Shown here piece after piece: positions 19,890-28,416 of a DNA stretch of 42,323 nucleotides; position 1 is the stretch's first letter, and each line of letters opens with the position of its first letter. Under the pieces are notes generated by a model, which saw only the letters and a program-made list of their open reading frames with translations, was not told where the DNA came from and did no database searches. Origin of the DNA: Meridianimarinicoccus aquatilis (GTDB lineage Bacteria > Pseudomonadota > Alphaproteobacteria > Rhodobacterales > Rhodobacteraceae); the NCBI RefSeq assembly GCF_004358675.1, contig NZ_SMZO01000032.1:1-42323 (forward strand). Reading direction: 5' to 3'. Both the position numbers and the translations under genes were made by a program.

Positions 19890-20315
19890 CTACGCACCAA
19901 GTTCTTCTTCCCGCAGGATTTGAACGCCGTCGATTTGCCACACACCGCTTTCGGCTTGGCTCATCTGATAGCCCAGAGTGTGATAAGCACCCTCTGCGTC
20001 CCGCATCAGCACAACCTGCCAAAGCCGACCGCCGATATCGCGCAAGTCCAGAAATTCAACTGATTGCGGCCTCCACACCATCGGGTACCCTTGCCGCACC
20101 ATCATGCCGAACCGGTCGGACGTACCGAACATCTGGCGAATTTGGGGCGACGCAAAGGAAAACGCAGCCGCGAAGTCGTCTTTCTGAAAGGCGTCGATTT
20201 GGCTTTGAATGACTGACCGTATCTCGGGCCCATCCGTATCTTGCGCAGTCGCGACGGTGCCCACGACCACGGCAAAAAAGCCCGCCGTCAGCATCGCAAT
20301 AAGGCTTTTGATCAT
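19890..20315 (-). CDS. DUF4864 family exported protein
   Basis: The 141-residue protein has a signal peptide (SLIAMLTAGFFAVVVGTVATAQ, here spanning about residues 4-25) and a compact NTF2-like domain: IRSVIQSQIDAFQKDDFAAA, then ASPQIRQMFGTSDRFGMMV and a C-terminal WQIDGVQIL strand. This layout matches DUF4864, common in Rhodobacteraceae; the function is unknown. The start ATG 20315 has AGGGAG ten bases upstream. It lies downstream of lysK on the same strand and may be read with it if the intervening hairpin is not a full terminator. Confidence 0.85.
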   Translation of the reverse strand: MIKSLIAMLTAGFFAVVVGTVATAQDTDGPEIRSVIQSQIDAFQKDDFAAAFSFASPQIRQMFGTSDRFGMMVRQGYPMVWRPQSVEFLDLRDIGGRLWQVVLMRDAEGAYHTLGYQMSQAESGVWQIDGVQILREEELGA

Positions 20316-20353
20316 CGCTCATATCTCCCTGTGTCTCACAAAGAGGTAGAGCA

Positions 20354-20382
20354 GCGGGCCAGACCGGTCAAATTCGGCCCGC
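20354..20382 (-). terminator. Possible terminator after lysK
   Basis: GCGGGCC (20354-20360) and GGCCCGC (20376-20382) pair perfectly around a 15-base loop that itself contains the palindrome GACCGGTC. On the minus strand it lies just after the lysK stop and is followed by a weakly T/C-rich stretch. It is a reasonable but not classic terminator. Confidence 0.4.
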
Positions 20383-20394
20383 CATAAAGGTGAA

Positions 20395-21978
20395 TTACCC
20401 GGACGCCAGATCGCCGTTCAAAGCGGCCTCAATCAACGCGGCTGTTTCTGACAAACCATACAGCGCGATGAACCCACCAAAACGCGGTCCTTGGCTCGCG
20501 CCGAGGCACACCTCATAAATCGCGGTGAACCACGCACGCAGAGGGTCAAACCCAGCCTCTTTGCCAACCGCAAACACCACGCTTTGCAACTCTTCTGCAT
20601 CAAGCGCGCCGTCATAGGACCGAAGCCGCCCAGCCAAGTCCGCAAGCGCGGCCCGTTCGCGATCGTCTGGCAAACGATAGGTTTTGGTCGGTTTTACGAA
20701 ATCCCGATAGTATTGCACGGCAAAACCTGCCGCCGCGTCCAGCCCCGGGTGGGTCTGTGGCGCGGCATCAGGCGCGTAGCGACCAATGAACCCCCACAAT
20801 GCAGCTTTGTCTTCAGCCCCCGACGCGCTGGCAAGGTTCAGAAGCATGGCAAAGGGAACAACCATGTCCGACGCCGGAACGTCAGGTCCGTGAATGTGGT
20901 ACACCGGGTTGGTCAGTTGCGCGGCTGCGTTTTGGCCGGGATAGGCGCGCAACTGTTGATGGTACTCGTCGACAGCTTTGGGGATGACGTCAAAATAAAG
21001 CCGCTTGGCCGTCTTTGGTTTGAGGTACATGAAATAAGACAGGCTTTCCGGCGCGGCATAGGTCAGCCACTCTTCCATGCTCAGCCCGTTCCCCTTGGAC
21101 TTGGAAATTTTCTGCCCCGCCTCGTCATTGAACAACTCATAGGACAAGGACACGGGCGGCGCTTTGCCAAGCGCTTTGCAGATTTTGCTGGACTGAGTCA
21201 CACTATCGATCAGGTCCTTGCCAGACATCTCATAATCAACGCCGAGTGCAGCCCACCGCAGCGCCCAATCCGGCTTCCACTGCATCTTGACGTTACCGCC
21301 GGTGACCGGAATTTCGACCTTCTCACCGTCCGGCTCCTGATAGACGATCGTGCCTTTGGATAGGTTCCGCTCTAGCGTCGGCACCTGAAGAACATGACCC
21401 GTTTTGGGGCTGATCGGCAGAAAACAAGAATAGGTCGCCTGACGTTCTGCCCCCAATGTGGGAAGCATGATCTTCTGGATATCGTCGAACCGCTCAAGCG
21501 CCGTGAGCAGCATCGTGTCAAACTGCCCAGATGTGTAGTAATCGGTCGCACTCGCGAATTCATACTCAAACCCAAAGCCATCAAGGAACGCGCGCAAACG
21601 TGCATTGTTGTGCTGCGCAAAGCCCTCATGCGTGCCGAACGGGTCCCGCACGCGGGTCAGCGGCAAATTCAGATCTTCTTTCATCTGTTCTTGGTTGGGC
21701 ACGTTGGTCGGCACTTTACGCAAGCCGTCCATATCGTCCGAGAAACAGATCAGGCGTGTGGGTATATCGCTGAGTTGTTCAAAGGCCCGGCGCACCATGG
21801 TCGTACGCGCCACTTCGCCAAATGTACCCAGATGTGGCAGCCCTGACGGGCCATACCCGGTCTGAAACAGAACATGCCCCTTTGCGGGCGGCGCCTTTTC
21901 GTAACGTTTGAGCACGCGGCGCGCTTCTTCAAAGGGCCAAGCTTTCGACGACATCGCTAGCGCGCGCAGTTCACTCAT
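20395..21978 (-). CDS. lysK: Class I lysyl-tRNA synthetase
   Basis: Charges tRNA-Lys with lysine. This is the class I enzyme found in archaea and in alphaproteobacteria, not the common class II LysS. The protein of about 527 residues has the HIGH-like motif LPHLGTFGE near residues 48-55, preceded by LFQTGYGPSG, and KISKSKGNG near 290-298 as the KMSKS-like motif. CFSDDMDGLRKVPTNVPN near 78-95 is typical of the family. The frame begins 35 codons upstream of ATG 21978, but MSELRALAMSSKAWPFEEAR is the usual Rhodobacteraceae N-terminus. It is divergent from the terB-like gene. Confidence 0.96.
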   Translation of the reverse strand: MSELRALAMSSKAWPFEEARRVLKRYEKAPPAKGHVLFQTGYGPSGLPHLGTFGEVARTTMVRRAFEQLSDIPTRLICFSDDMDGLRKVPTNVPNQEQMKEDLNLPLTRVRDPFGTHEGFAQHNNARLRAFLDGFGFEYEFASATDYYTSGQFDTMLLTALERFDDIQKIMLPTLGAERQATYSCFLPISPKTGHVLQVPTLERNLSKGTIVYQEPDGEKVEIPVTGGNVKMQWKPDWALRWAALGVDYEMSGKDLIDSVTQSSKICKALGKAPPVSLSYELFNDEAGQKISKSKGNGLSMEEWLTYAAPESLSYFMYLKPKTAKRLYFDVIPKAVDEYHQQLRAYPGQNAAAQLTNPVYHIHGPDVPASDMVVPFAMLLNLASASGAEDKAALWGFIGRYAPDAAPQTHPGLDAAAGFAVQYYRDFVKPTKTYRLPDDRERAALADLAGRLRSYDGALDAEELQSVVFAVGKEAGFDPLRAWFTAIYEVCLGASQGPRFGGFIALYGLSETAALIEAALNGDLASG

Positions 21979-22121
21979 TTTTCGTTCCACATTCATGTGC
22001 CGCGCGGCCCAGTGCCACGCAGACGCGCCTGACCTAAAGCGCTGCGCCCGCAAGGTCAATTCGCCGCCCCTATTGTCGCGCATCCGCAGCGTATATAGAT
22101 CGACAGGTAAACCCGAAGGAT

Positions 22122-22559
22122 ATGACAGTGCCAGATACCACCGCAGATCTTCACCCGCTCACCGCGCAAGACAGCCTTGTGGCGCTGATGATCGCCATCT
22201 CCGCATCCGATGCGCAGATCCGCACCTCTGAACTCGTGAGGATTCAGTCGGTGCTCAACCACTTGCCCGTTTTCGGTGATTACGAGCAAGCACGACTAAC
22301 ACAGGTCAGCTCCCTCGTGTTCGAACTCTTCGAAGACGAGGACGGGCTCGATGCCCTGTTCGGTCTTGTCCGCGAAGGGCTGCCGGAACGGCTCTTTGAA
22401 ACTGCCTATGCACTGGCTTGTGATGTGGCAGCGGCTGATGGCAACCTGAACGAAGAAGAACTGCGTATGCTCGAAGAGATGCGGTATGAGTTGTCCATCG
22501 ACAGGCTTCATGCCGCCGCGATCGAGCGCGGCGCGCGCGCGCGGCACATGACGCTCTGA
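22122..22559 (+). CDS. TerB-like (tellurite resistance B-type) protein
   Basis: An all-helical, acidic protein of 145 residues. It has the TerB/TerB-like layout: an N-terminal DSLVALMIAISASDAQIRTS helix pair with acidic metal-binding-like residues, and a second copy-like segment ACDVAAADGNLNEEELRML near residues 100-120. TerB-domain proteins are often linked to stress at the membrane; the true function here is unknown, and the name does not imply tellurite resistance. The start is uncertain: AAGGA is only one base from ATG 22122 but seven bases from an in-frame GTG at 22128. Confidence 0.8.
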   Translation: MTVPDTTADLHPLTAQDSLVALMIAISASDAQIRTSELVRIQSVLNHLPVFGDYEQARLTQVSSLVFELFEDEDGLDALFGLVREGLPERLFETAYALACDVAAADGNLNEEELRMLEEMRYELSIDRLHAAAIERGARARHMTL

Positions 22560-22587
22560 TCCCGCTGAGCGACATCCAGCCAAATCC

Positions 22588-22657
22588 ACGGCCCCAACAG
22601 CACGGCGCGCCTCTGCCCCGCAGAGGCGCAGTATCGCGTCCCGCGCAGCGGGGCCGT
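22588..22657. terminator. Nested GC-rich stem-loops between convergent terB-like and dacB genes
   Basis: The inner hairpin is GCGCCTCTG (22607-22615), loop CCCCG, CAGAGGCGC (22621-22629), nine perfect pairs. An outer stem ACGGCCCC (22588-22595) with GGGGCCGT (22650-22657) can form around it. The position between converging genes suggests a bidirectional terminator, though no T-tract is present. Confidence 0.45.
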
Positions 22658-22668
22658 TGGATCAGATG

Positions 22669-24156
22669 TCAGGCGTGCTGCGCCCAAAGCTGAACAAGGT
22701 CAAACTGCATTGCGCGCGAACGCCGGGTCCAGGTGCGCGTGCCCGGCGGGTTTTCTTCACCGCCCTTCGGGATTGCGGCGCGGCGCGCCAGATCGGCGGT
22801 CACGACCGCAAAAACCAACGGCGCGCCGCCTTCTGGCCTGATATGGCCGCACAGGGCACTCACAAAATTCAGCGTGCCGGTCTTCGCATAAAGTTGCAAT
22901 GGCGCACGGGTACCGTCGTCGCGCTTGAGTGTGATTTCTCTCATCGCACGGCGAAGCGCCCCGTCCGGGCCCAGTCGCACCAAGGCGCGGACCATATCGC
23001 GCGCCGTGACCCGGGATGCATCCCCCAAGCCGGAATGATCCACAAAATGGCTGGCCTGCATGCCCAGCCCATTGGGCGACGACGCCCAATTTGACATTGC
23101 AGCCCCAGATTCGGGCAGCGACAGGGGCGCCTTCCCCGTGAACCCTGCACTGGCGCGCAACCCGATCGCTTCGGCGGTCAAGTTGGTCGAATATCGCAAC
23201 ATGCCCTTGGCCACATCAACCAGCGGTGGCCCCGGCAAGGATGCCAAAACAACCCCGCCACCGGGCAACGAGGCAACCTCTTTGGCAGTGGACAGGTCTA
23301 TCCCTTGCGAACGCGCCAAGGTTCGGAAAACATCGCCTGCATAAAGCGCACTGTTTCGGACTGGCAACCAACGCGTCCCGCCCCCGCCAAGCCCCCCGCG
23401 CGCGACAGACCAGCTTTCTCGCCCTGTCGCCGTATCCGTATTCAACGCGAAAAGCGGCGATGATCGCCCCGCCACCTGCATTCGGGAATGAGTCACTTGC
23501 GGGGTGTACCCGCCGCCCCGTGCATCCATGCTGACGGTATAATCCGCGCCTTGTTTGCGCCATTCGAAGTGCACCCGATTATAGTTCAGGTTGAGCCCGG
23601 AAACCGAAGGGTTATACCCAAGGTGATCGGGCTGTCTCGGATCAATCTCGGGCACCCAAGGCAACGCCCCGGCCCAAACCTGGAACGATCCGGTTACCGC
23701 CCTCAGGCCCGCCGCTTTCAGTGCCGCGCTCAATTCGGCCAGATCTCCAGTGCTCAGCCCCGGTGCGCCGCCACCGGCAAGGATCAGATCCCCATCCAGC
23801 ACGCCGTCACGAACAGGCCCTGTGCCGATGACACGCGTTTCGAACTGGAACCCCGGCCCCAACATATCAAAACCGTAGGCGGCCGTAATCGCCTTGGCCG
23901 TGCTTGCGGGTGGCAAAGGTTTATCTGGCTCAAAGGCAAAGAGTATCTCGCCCGAGGACGCATCAGCCACAACACAGCCAACCTCTCCGCTCAGCCCTGC
24001 ATCAGCAATGCGGCCCAAGGACAGCGAGCCCAGATCAGGGGGCGGCGGAGGTGGCGGGCGCAGCGACGGCCGGGGGGAAATGCTGACATTTGCCCAAACG
24101 GGCTGCGCGGCGGTTCCGGCAAGTCCGGCCAAAAGGGAACGACGAGTAAGGATCAT
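22669..24156 (-). CDS. dacB: D-alanyl-D-alanine carboxypeptidase/endopeptidase (PBP4, DacB)
   Basis: Penicillin-binding protein 4 type enzyme that trims peptidoglycan peptide stems and cross-links in the periplasm. The 495-residue precursor has an N-terminal TRRSLLAGLAG signal (RR pair, possibly Tat) followed by a seven-proline run near residue 34. Active-site motifs are all present: STAK with Ser85 and Lys88, the SxN motif as STN in MLRYSTNLTAEA, and KTG in YAKTGTLNF. A large inserted domain separates the first two, as in the S13 peptidase family. It lies 123 bases downstream of nadD on the same strand. Confidence 0.94.
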   Translation of the reverse strand: MILTRRSLLAGLAGTAAQPVWANVSISPRPSLRPPPPPPPDLGSLSLGRIADAGLSGEVGCVVADASSGEILFAFEPDKPLPPASTAKAITAAYGFDMLGPGFQFETRVIGTGPVRDGVLDGDLILAGGGAPGLSTGDLAELSAALKAAGLRAVTGSFQVWAGALPWVPEIDPRQPDHLGYNPSVSGLNLNYNRVHFEWRKQGADYTVSMDARGGGYTPQVTHSRMQVAGRSSPLFALNTDTATGRESWSVARGGLGGGGTRWLPVRNSALYAGDVFRTLARSQGIDLSTAKEVASLPGGGVVLASLPGPPLVDVAKGMLRYSTNLTAEAIGLRASAGFTGKAPLSLPESGAAMSNWASSPNGLGMQASHFVDHSGLGDASRVTARDMVRALVRLGPDGALRRAMREITLKRDDGTRAPLQLYAKTGTLNFVSALCGHIRPEGGAPLVFAVVTADLARRAAIPKGGEENPPGTRTWTRRSRAMQFDLVQLWAQHA

Positions 24157-24279
24157 ACCGTCAAATAGCCACGCACCGCGCGCCGGGACAAGGCAAATTA
24201 CAGCCTGAGATTGCCCACCATAACGGTGAAGTGACAGCGGGCGTGCCTTGAGATCGAAACAGCGGTGACGCGTGAGCGA

Positions 24280-24882
24280 TCAACGGACCCAATCGCCGCG
24301 CGCGCGTATCTCTGTCGATGACAGATCAACAAGCGGCCCGCGAAGATAACACCACGCGGGGGCAATTGCGGCGCCCAACATGTGCGACTGGCTGGCACGC
24401 AACCTCGACTTGCGATAAAGCCGCGCCGCCCGCGTCAAGCGCGTTGGCAACGCATCCCCCGGTCGCGCCACGACACCGACCGGCACCTGCGCGAAGATCG
24501 ATGGCCAGCGTTCCCACAAATAGACGGTGGCCAGGTTGTCGGCCCCCATCAGCCACGTGAACCGCACACCGGGATAAATATCAATCAAAGTGCTCAGCGT
24601 GTCGGCTGTCAGCCGCGTCCCAAGTCGCGCTTCAGCATCGGTCACTGTCACGCGCGGGTGCTGCATGATCTTGCGCGCCGCAGCCATGCGGGTGTGCAGT
24701 GGCGCGGGGCCTTTAGACTTCAAGGGGTTTCCGGGGCTGACCAGCCACCAGACATGATCCAGACCAAATCCGCGCAACGCCGCGCGGGTGATATGCACAT
24801 GACCGGCATGAGGCGGATCGAACGACCCCCCCAGCAGGCCAATTCGCTGGCCTTTATATGCAGGCGGGAAACCCAGCCTCAT
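24280..24882 (-). CDS. nadD: Nicotinate-nucleotide adenylyltransferase NadD
   Basis: Adenylates nicotinate mononucleotide in NAD synthesis. The 200-residue protein has the nucleotidyltransferase motif [17 protein letters not shown] near 15-31 (HxGH), [13 protein letters not shown] near 45, [19 protein letters not shown] near 108-126, and the C-terminal ISSTEIR-type motif as [10 protein letters not shown]. Family landmarks are complete. Its gene is upstream of dacB on the same strand. Confidence 0.95.
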   Translation of the reverse strand: MRLGFPPAYKGQRIGLLGGSFDPPHAGHVHITRAALRGFGLDHVWWLVSPGNPLKSKGPAPLHTRMAAARKIMQHPRVTVTDAEARLGTRLTADTLSTLIDIYPGVRFTWLMGADNLATVYLWERWPSIFAQVPVGVVARPGDALPTRLTRAARLYRKSRLRASQSHMLGAAIAPAWCYLRGPLVDLSSTEIRARGDWVR

Positions 24883-25030
24883 GTCACGGAACCCCTATCC
24901 ACACGCCAAAATGCATCACATCTTCAATCGCGCCGCTAGACCATGTCATCCCGGCCAGTGCAAGGGACCCGCAAAGGGTAGACATCGCAGGCACCCCTGC
25001 GCAATGTTTGAAGGACATGTTTAAGTTGAT

Positions 25031-25045
25031 AGGGAGGCTCCATTG
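25031..25045 (+). promoter_or_regulatory. Shine-Dalgarno and TTG start of ggt
   Basis: AGGGAGG at 25031-25037 is followed after five bases by TTG at 25043. No in-frame ATG or GTG would leave a full signal peptide, so this strong ribosome site decides a TTG start. Confidence 0.75.
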
Positions 25046-26809
25046 AAAAACAGTGCACCAATCCTTGGAACAGTCGCGGCGCTCGCGCTGCTGGCTACCC
25101 CCCTCGCAGCACAACAAACGGCCGATGCGATAGACCCCGAGGCCGCCACAGCCGCGCGTGCCGACAAGGATGCCGGTCGCCCTGTCATAGCCGATGACTG
25201 GATGGTAGCGGCGGCAAATCCACTTGCGGTGGAAGCCGGTGCCGCGGTCTTGGCACAAGGCGGAACGGCCGCAGATGCAATGGTCGCGGTGCAGACCGTT
25301 CTGGGCCTTGTTGAACCCCAGTCCTCTGGCCTTGGAGGCGGGGCGTTTTTGGTCTGGTACGATGCCGACAGCGGCGAAGTCACGACGCTCGACGGTCGTG
25401 AGACGGCTCCGCAGGCCGCAACGCCAACGCTGTTTCAGACCGCCGCTGGCGAGAAAATGGGTTTTTGGGATGCGGTCATCGGCGGACTTTCCGTCGGCAC
25501 ACCGGGCACTCCTGCCCTGATGGAAACGGCACATCGAAAATGGGGCAAAGCCAATTGGAGCGACCTTTTTGATGCCGCGATCACCCTGGCCGATCAAGGT
25601 TTCGTCGTCTCACCTCGCCTTGCGGCCCTTGTCGCTGGCGATGCCGAAAAACTTGGCCGCTTTCCGGCAACAGCGGCATATTTCTTGCCGGACGGTGCCC
25701 CAATCGCCGCAGGCACGGCCCTGAAAAATCCGGCCTATGCCGACACGCTCCGCCAAATTGCAGCCGAAGGGACCCGCGCGTTTTATACCGGGCCCATCGC
25801 AGAAGGGATCGTGGCCACAGTACGCGGCGCCGAAGGCAATCCGGGGTTGCTGTCGATGGACGATCTGGCGCTTTATACGGCCATCAAACGCCCGGCCGTT
25901 TGTGCCGCATACCGTGCACATGATGTTTGCGGAATGGGGCCACCGTCGTCTGGCGCGCTGACGGTCGGGCAAATTCTGGGAATGCTGGACAGTTATGACC
26001 TTGCGTCGCTTGGACCGGAAAGCCCGGTCGCCTGGCGCCTGATCGGTGACGCGTCTCGCCTCGCTTTTGCAGATCGCGGTAGGTACATGGCTGACAGCGA
26101 TTTTGTGCCTGTGCCCACGGCTGGACTGGTGAACCCGGACTATCTGGCAGAGCGCGCCGCGCTTCTCTCGGGTGAAACGGCACTGGAAGACGTCGCGCCC
26201 GGCGCGCCGGAATTCGATCATGCGCTGCATTGGGCAGATAACGTGGACATCTCGCTTCCTTCGACCTCGCATATCTCGATTGTGGACGGCTACGGCAATG
26301 CCCTGTCGATGACGACCACCATTGAGAACGGCTTTGGCTCTCGCTTGATGGCACCCGGTGGCTTCTTGTTGAACAACGAACTCACCGATTTCAGCTTTGC
26401 CAGCCACAGCGCCGGCGTCCCTATTGCCAATGCCATTGCGCCGGGCAAGCGGCCGCGCTCGTCAATGTCGCCAACGATTGTACTGAAAGACGGCGCACCT
26501 GCGCTGGTGATCGGCAGTCCCGGCGGATCACGTATCATTGGCTACACAGCGCAGGCGATCATCAACTATCTGGACTGGGGCATGGACGTTCAGGCCGCGC
26601 TCAGCGCCCCCCATGTGCTCAACCGGTTTGGAACGATGGATGTTGAAGCCGGAACCAAGGCGGAAGCGCTGACCGGCCCGCTGACCGATCTGGGCTTTGA
26701 GGTGAATGCACGCGATCTGACCTCTGGCCTGCATGCTATCGCCATCACGCTTGATGGGTTGCAGGGCGGCGCCGACCCACGTCGCGAGGGAATCGCGCTT
26801 GGAAACTAG
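25043..26809 (+). CDS. ggt: Gamma-glutamyltransferase
   Basis: Periplasmic N-terminal-nucleophile hydrolase that cleaves gamma-glutamyl bonds, for example in glutathione. The 588-residue precursor has a signal peptide (TVAALALLATPLAAQ), GRPVIADDWMVAAANPLA and GGTAADAMVAVQ with EPQSSGLGGGAFLVW, then DGRETAP. The self-processing site is in LPSTSHISIVDGYGNA, where the threonine before SHISI becomes the N-terminus of the small subunit. GFLLNNELTDFSF, MSPTIVLKDG and GSPGGSRII follow in the small subunit. It uses a TTG start and stands alone on the plus strand. Confidence 0.95.
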   Translation: MKNSAPILGTVAALALLATPLAAQQTADAIDPEAATAARADKDAGRPVIADDWMVAAANPLAVEAGAAVLAQGGTAADAMVAVQTVLGLVEPQSSGLGGGAFLVWYDADSGEVTTLDGRETAPQAATPTLFQTAAGEKMGFWDAVIGGLSVGTPGTPALMETAHRKWGKANWSDLFDAAITLADQGFVVSPRLAALVAGDAEKLGRFPATAAYFLPDGAPIAAGTALKNPAYADTLRQIAAEGTRAFYTGPIAEGIVATVRGAEGNPGLLSMDDLALYTAIKRPAVCAAYRAHDVCGMGPPSSGALTVGQILGMLDSYDLASLGPESPVAWRLIGDASRLAFADRGRYMADSDFVPVPTAGLVNPDYLAERAALLSGETALEDVAPGAPEFDHALHWADNVDISLPSTSHISIVDGYGNALSMTTTIENGFGSRLMAPGGFLLNNELTDFSFASHSAGVPIANAIAPGKRPRSSMSPTIVLKDGAPALVIGSPGGSRIIGYTAQAIINYLDWGMDVQAALSAPHVLNRFGTMDVEAGTKAEALTGPLTDLGFEVNARDLTSGLHAIAITLDGLQGGADPRREGIALGN

Positions 26810-26842
26810 TTGAGAGGTATTTGAAACACGGGCTTTTCAAGC

Positions 26843-26860
26843 GGTCTGGAATTCCGGACC
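26843..26860 (+). terminator. Possible terminator hairpin after ggt
   Basis: GGTCTGGAATTCCGGACC at 26843-26860 is an almost perfect palindrome (one mismatched pair), 34 bases after the ggt stop and followed by TTTGG. Terminator function is plausible but weak. Confidence 0.3.
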
Positions 26861-26959
26861 TTTGGCCCGGTTCGCCGCCAAACGTGATTTGCCGCACAGT
26901 GAGGACCGCTGACTTCATCCATCGTGACCCTATCGAAGCGATAAATATGGAGAGATCAC

Positions 26960-27271
26960 ATGACCCTTTTCACGAAACTAACTTCTGTCTTTGCGTCCAC
27001 GGCCCCCGCTTTTGCGATGGTCTGCGGCCTTGGTGTGGCGACTCTTGTGACAAGCGCGGCGACCGGCGTTGAAAGCGATGCACGCAGCAGTTTGGAACAC
27101 AGCCGTCGCGGAGCAAGAACCGTGGTATCGACTGCGTCTGCTTCACCGGCCCTGCCCGTCACAACGGTAGACCGGCGCGGTGCGCGCAGCATTCAGGTTT
27201 ACGCACAAAGCACTCAGCGGATGACGGCCGCTGCCCCCACAGAACGTGTCCGCATCACAGCCCGCCAGTGA
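26960..27271 (+). CDS. Small hypothetical exported or membrane-anchored protein
   Basis: I do not recognise this 103-residue protein. It has a hydrophobic N-terminal part (AFAMVCGLGVATLVTSAA, about residues 17-34), which could be a signal peptide or anchor, and a basic, Ser/Thr/Ala-rich remainder. The motif RRGAR occurs twice (HSRRGARTVVS and VDRRGARSIQV), hinting at an internal duplication. The ATG has GGAGAG seven bases upstream, which supports real translation. It converges on the aldo-keto reductase gene. Confidence 0.6.
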   Translation: MTLFTKLTSVFASTAPAFAMVCGLGVATLVTSAATGVESDARSSLEHSRRGARTVVSTASASPALPVTTVDRRGARSIQVYAQSTQRMTAAAPTERVRITARQ

Positions 27272-27288
27272 ACCGGCCTTCGACTGCC

Positions 27289-27319
27289 GCGCAGGGAAGG
27301 CTCATCACCCCTCCTGCGC
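27289..27319. terminator. Possible bidirectional terminator stem-loop
   Basis: GCGCAGG (27289-27295) and CCTGCGC (27313-27319) pair perfectly between the converging small exported protein and aldo-keto reductase genes. There is no long T-tract on either side. Confidence 0.35.
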
Positions 27320-27331
27320 GCCCCTGCATTT

Positions 27332-28363
27332 TCAGACCTCTTCCGAGGAACGAGCCCAAAGGTTGATGTCTTCGTCCGTCGCCAGAGCGTCGATCTCGGC
27401 CAACTCATTTTCCGTGAAATCGAGTTTGGCAACCACCCCAGCACAATCCACCACCTGCGAGGCCCGCGAGGCACCAATAAGCGCGGTCGTGATACCACCG
27501 TCACGCAACACCCAAGCGAGGGCCATCTGTGCCAATGTTTGACTGCGTCGTTCTGCTATCGCGTTCAGGCCGCGGATCTTCTCAATCGCTTCGTCGGAGA
27601 TCTTGTCCTGCGCCAGGGATTTCCCCTGTGTTGCACGGCTACCTTGGGGCACCCCTTTGAGATACTTGTTGGTCAGCATTCCCTGCGCCAAAGGGGTAAA
27701 GGCAATAGACCCAATTCCAAGCTCGGTAAGAGTTGTCTTCAATCCGTCTCGTTCCACCCAACGATTGAGCATGTTGTAGCTCGGCTGGTGAATCACGCAC
27801 GGCGTCCCTAAATCCTTCAGGATTGACGCCGCCTGACGGGTGCGTTCACTGTTATAAGATGAAATACCCACATACAGCGCCCGACCTGACCGGACGATGT
27901 GATCAAGCGCACCCATTGTTTCCTCAAGCGGCGTATTCGGATCAAAGCGATGCGAATAGAAGATATCGACATAATCGAGGCCCATCCGCTTGAGCGACTG
28001 GTCACAGGACGCGATCAGATACTTACGACTTCCGAACTCGCCGTAAGGGCCCGGCCACATGTTGTAACCGGCTTTCGAGCTGATAATCAGCTCGTCTCGG
28101 TAGCCCGCAAAGTCAGTGCGCAAGATTTCCCCAAAGGCCGTTTCTGCACTACCCGGAGGAGGACCATAATTATTGGCCAAGTCGAAATGCGTGATCCCGC
28201 GATCAAAAGCGGTCTGACAAATCTCGCGTTTGGTGGTGTGCGGCGTGTCTTCACCGAAGTTGTGCCAAAGCCCCAAAGACACCACGGGAAGCTTCAGACC
28301 GGAATTGCCACAACGACGATAGATCATCTGATCATAACGGTCGTCGGCAGGATGGTAAGTCAT
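27332..28363 (-). CDS. mgrA: L-glyceraldehyde 3-phosphate reductase-type aldo-keto reductase (YghZ/Gpr)
   Basis: NADPH-dependent aldo-keto reductase close to E. coli YghZ, which reduces L-glyceraldehyde 3-phosphate and methylglyoxal. The 343-residue protein shows MIYRRCGNSGLKLPVVSLGL, the catalytic-Asp/Tyr region THFDLANNYGPPPGSAE, the catalytic Lys in ELIISSKAGYNMWPGPYG, SLKRMGLDYVDIFYSHR and AFTPLAQGMLTNKYLKG, and the cofactor site ALIGASRASQV. ATG 28363 has GGGAG eight bases upstream and gives the family start. The gene is 53 bases downstream of the Crp/Fnr regulator on the same strand, so that regulator may control it. Confidence 0.92.
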   Translation of the reverse strand: MTYHPADDRYDQMIYRRCGNSGLKLPVVSLGLWHNFGEDTPHTTKREICQTAFDRGITHFDLANNYGPPPGSAETAFGEILRTDFAGYRDELIISSKAGYNMWPGPYGEFGSRKYLIASCDQSLKRMGLDYVDIFYSHRFDPNTPLEETMGALDHIVRSGRALYVGISSYNSERTRQAASILKDLGTPCVIHQPSYNMLNRWVERDGLKTTLTELGIGSIAFTPLAQGMLTNKYLKGVPQGSRATQGKSLAQDKISDEAIEKIRGLNAIAERRSQTLAQMALAWVLRDGGITTALIGASRASQVVDCAGVVAKLDFTENELAEIDALATDEDINLWARSSEEV

Positions 28364-28416
28364 TTTCAAAGCTCCCTCTGGATTTTGAAACCATGTTCCG
28401 CCGATTGAACCGGATG

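Noticed and set aside
20491-21363. 290-codon frame opposite lysK
   Set aside because: Shadow of lysK; basic, low-complexity composition and no ribosome site.
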